Assembly (NCBI RefSeq): GCF_963583255.1
Contig: NC_084806.1
Coordinates: 12,178,817 to 12,242,816, forward strand
DNA from: Pyrus communis
Lineage: Eukaryota > Streptophyta > Magnoliopsida > Rosales > Rosaceae
Length of the DNA: 64,000 nt
Reading direction: 5' to 3'
In this document: positions 63,132 through 64,000 of the stretch, piece by piece
Layout of the letters: the number at the start of each line of letters is the position of its first letter
Position numbering within the stretch: the stretch's first letter is position 1
Made by a program: the position numbers and the translations under genes
The notes under the pieces: generated by a model
What the model was told of the DNA's origin: nothing
The model's input: the letters and a program-made list of their open reading frames with translations, nothing else
Database searches by the model: none

Positions 63132-63796
63132 TTATATGCTTACAATCGAAGCATTCGTTGTGTCAGGATTACCGTAGTACTCAAGCTCGACGAAAGTACC
63201 TCCTCCTTCTCCCTTGGCAAGTCTTCCCGGATTGACACAAATGCATTTAACCTGATCTTTCTCTTCACCTCTTTCGCCTAGGTTCAGTAACTATACTCAA
63301 AAAAGTAAAATCCCCGTTAGCTTCTGTAGGTAAACATTTCAACATCTTGGTTACATATCTCTCGGTCGCAAAATTTAAAACCCAATCTCTATCTGCGCGA
63401 GGTGAGGTGCACCTTTCTGTACGACTTATTGGAATTGCTTTGACATTGAAATTGGAATTGCTTTGACATTTACCTTCACAAAATACTTCATGTCAGAGGG
63501 TAAGATGAGAATATCTGGGATCAATGAGATGTTTAGAGCTTCGGGAGCAAGCGAAAAATCCAATGGAGTGTCTTCTGCTGGTGGATACAGAGGATAAAAG
63601 CTGTCCCAAAAAAATTGCAAAATAAGTTTAGAATATCAGATAGTAGAGCCCCTCAAACCATATAGACCTACTACCATCATGCGCTAGAACTTCTAAGAGA
63701 TTAGGACTTGCCTGCGTTGGCTAATTATATGGTTTGCAAGTCTACTCATGCGGTCACTGGTTTGAGAACATCCAGAGAGCATCAACCTATCTTGAC
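63132..63796 (-). CDS. POLA2: DNA polymerase alpha subunit B, last three exons (gene continues past the window)
   Basis: Minus-strand exons 63796-63712, 63600-63474 and 63290-63132 (TAA at 63132-63134) are in frame. They encode QDRLMLSGCSQTSDRMSRLA-NHIISQR, S-FYPLYPPAEDTPLDFSLAPE-ALNISLIPDILILPSDMKYF-VK and LLNLGERGEEKDQVKCICVN-PGRLAKGEGGGTFVELEYYG-NPDTTNASIVSI. This is the C-terminal calcineurin-like/OB-associated part of the B subunit that scaffolds primase-polymerase alpha; FYPLYPP and CVNPGRLAKG are diagnostic. The intron after 63712 begins with GC (CAG|GCAAGT), a GC-AG intron; using the nearby GT instead would break the frame. A 22-bp direct repeat lies just inside the next intron (about 63431-63473). 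Upstream exons are outside the window. Confidence 0.9.
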
Positions 63797-64000
63797 CTGA
63801 AACCAGAATGTGGATGAAAACTTTATCCATATCATATCATACTTTGGCTTATCAATGCAACTAAAGCAGGGATCGAAAGATTTGTAACGCCGATAGATAA
63901 TATAAAATGGTCATGGATAGAGCTCAATCAAGTTACAGTTCATTTGTTTGCCAATCCATCTCTGTTGGCCAACCTTGTCTGCTAAATTAGAATCCAAGCC

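Noticed and set aside
63936..63990. Plus-strand peptide QVTVHLFANPSLLAN near the window end, resembling an upstream B-subunit segment
   Set aside because: It is on the opposite strand to the gene and too short; the likeness is probably chance, unless an inverted copy lies beyond the window.

Overview
This is plant nuclear DNA, almost certainly from a woody rosid and most likely Rosaceae, with an apple/pear-like genome as my best guess. The evidence is spliced nuclear genes for chloroplast photosystem I subunit PsaD, a lipoxygenase and thermospermine synthase, plus a 5S-rRNA-bearing Cassandra LTR, TRIMs, tRNA-derived SINEs and abundant Ty1/copia, LINE and TIR elements. The species call is inference. 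All exon coordinates below were worked out by hand from splice sites and reading frame.

Layout. 1-5.2 kb: a decayed Ty3/gypsy pol piece, a TRIM, a SINE, then a three-level nest in which a long-TIR element contains a TIR element carrying a phosphoglycerate dehydrogenase (PGDH) fragment, which contains a Cassandra LTR. 6.97-11.34 kb: a complete nine-exon 9-lipoxygenase gene (+). 13.5-20.3 kb: repeats, including a ~3.07 kb solo-LTR-like element. 21.26-21.90 kb: intact intronless PsaD (+). 22.09-27.06 kb: copia element 1 (-), nearly identical LTRs, one in-frame TAG. 27.09-36.39 kb: a degenerate LINE (-) split by copia element 2 (31.2-36.1 kb), which also has one in-frame TAG. 38.48-40.61 kb: complete seven-exon HAD-family phosphatase gene (-). 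42.8-46.1 kb: a tandem segmental duplication, one copy hit by a LINE. 46.95-47.56 kb: another long-TIR element. 49.58-57.18 kb: ten-exon ACL5-type thermospermine synthase gene (-) whose third exon is broken by copia element 3. That element has 303-bp LTRs that look identical and an uninterrupted 1,439-residue polyprotein. 57.6-60.1 kb: a LINE tail with a clear 16-bp target duplication, self-nested long-TIR elements carrying a ribosomal protein L35 exon, and a nested pair of short TIR elements. 63.13-64 kb: the last three exons of the DNA polymerase alpha B-subunit gene (-), with a GC-AG intron.

The five host genes are functionally unrelated and form no operon or obvious cluster: oxylipin synthesis, photosystem I, phosphatase, polyamine/xylem signalling, and replication priming. 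The most notable biology is the very young, apparently complete copia insertion in an ACL5 exon. It also left an unusual 10-bp target duplication and should truncate the enzyme before its aminopropyl-donor site. The second theme is repeated capture of host exons by TIR transposons.
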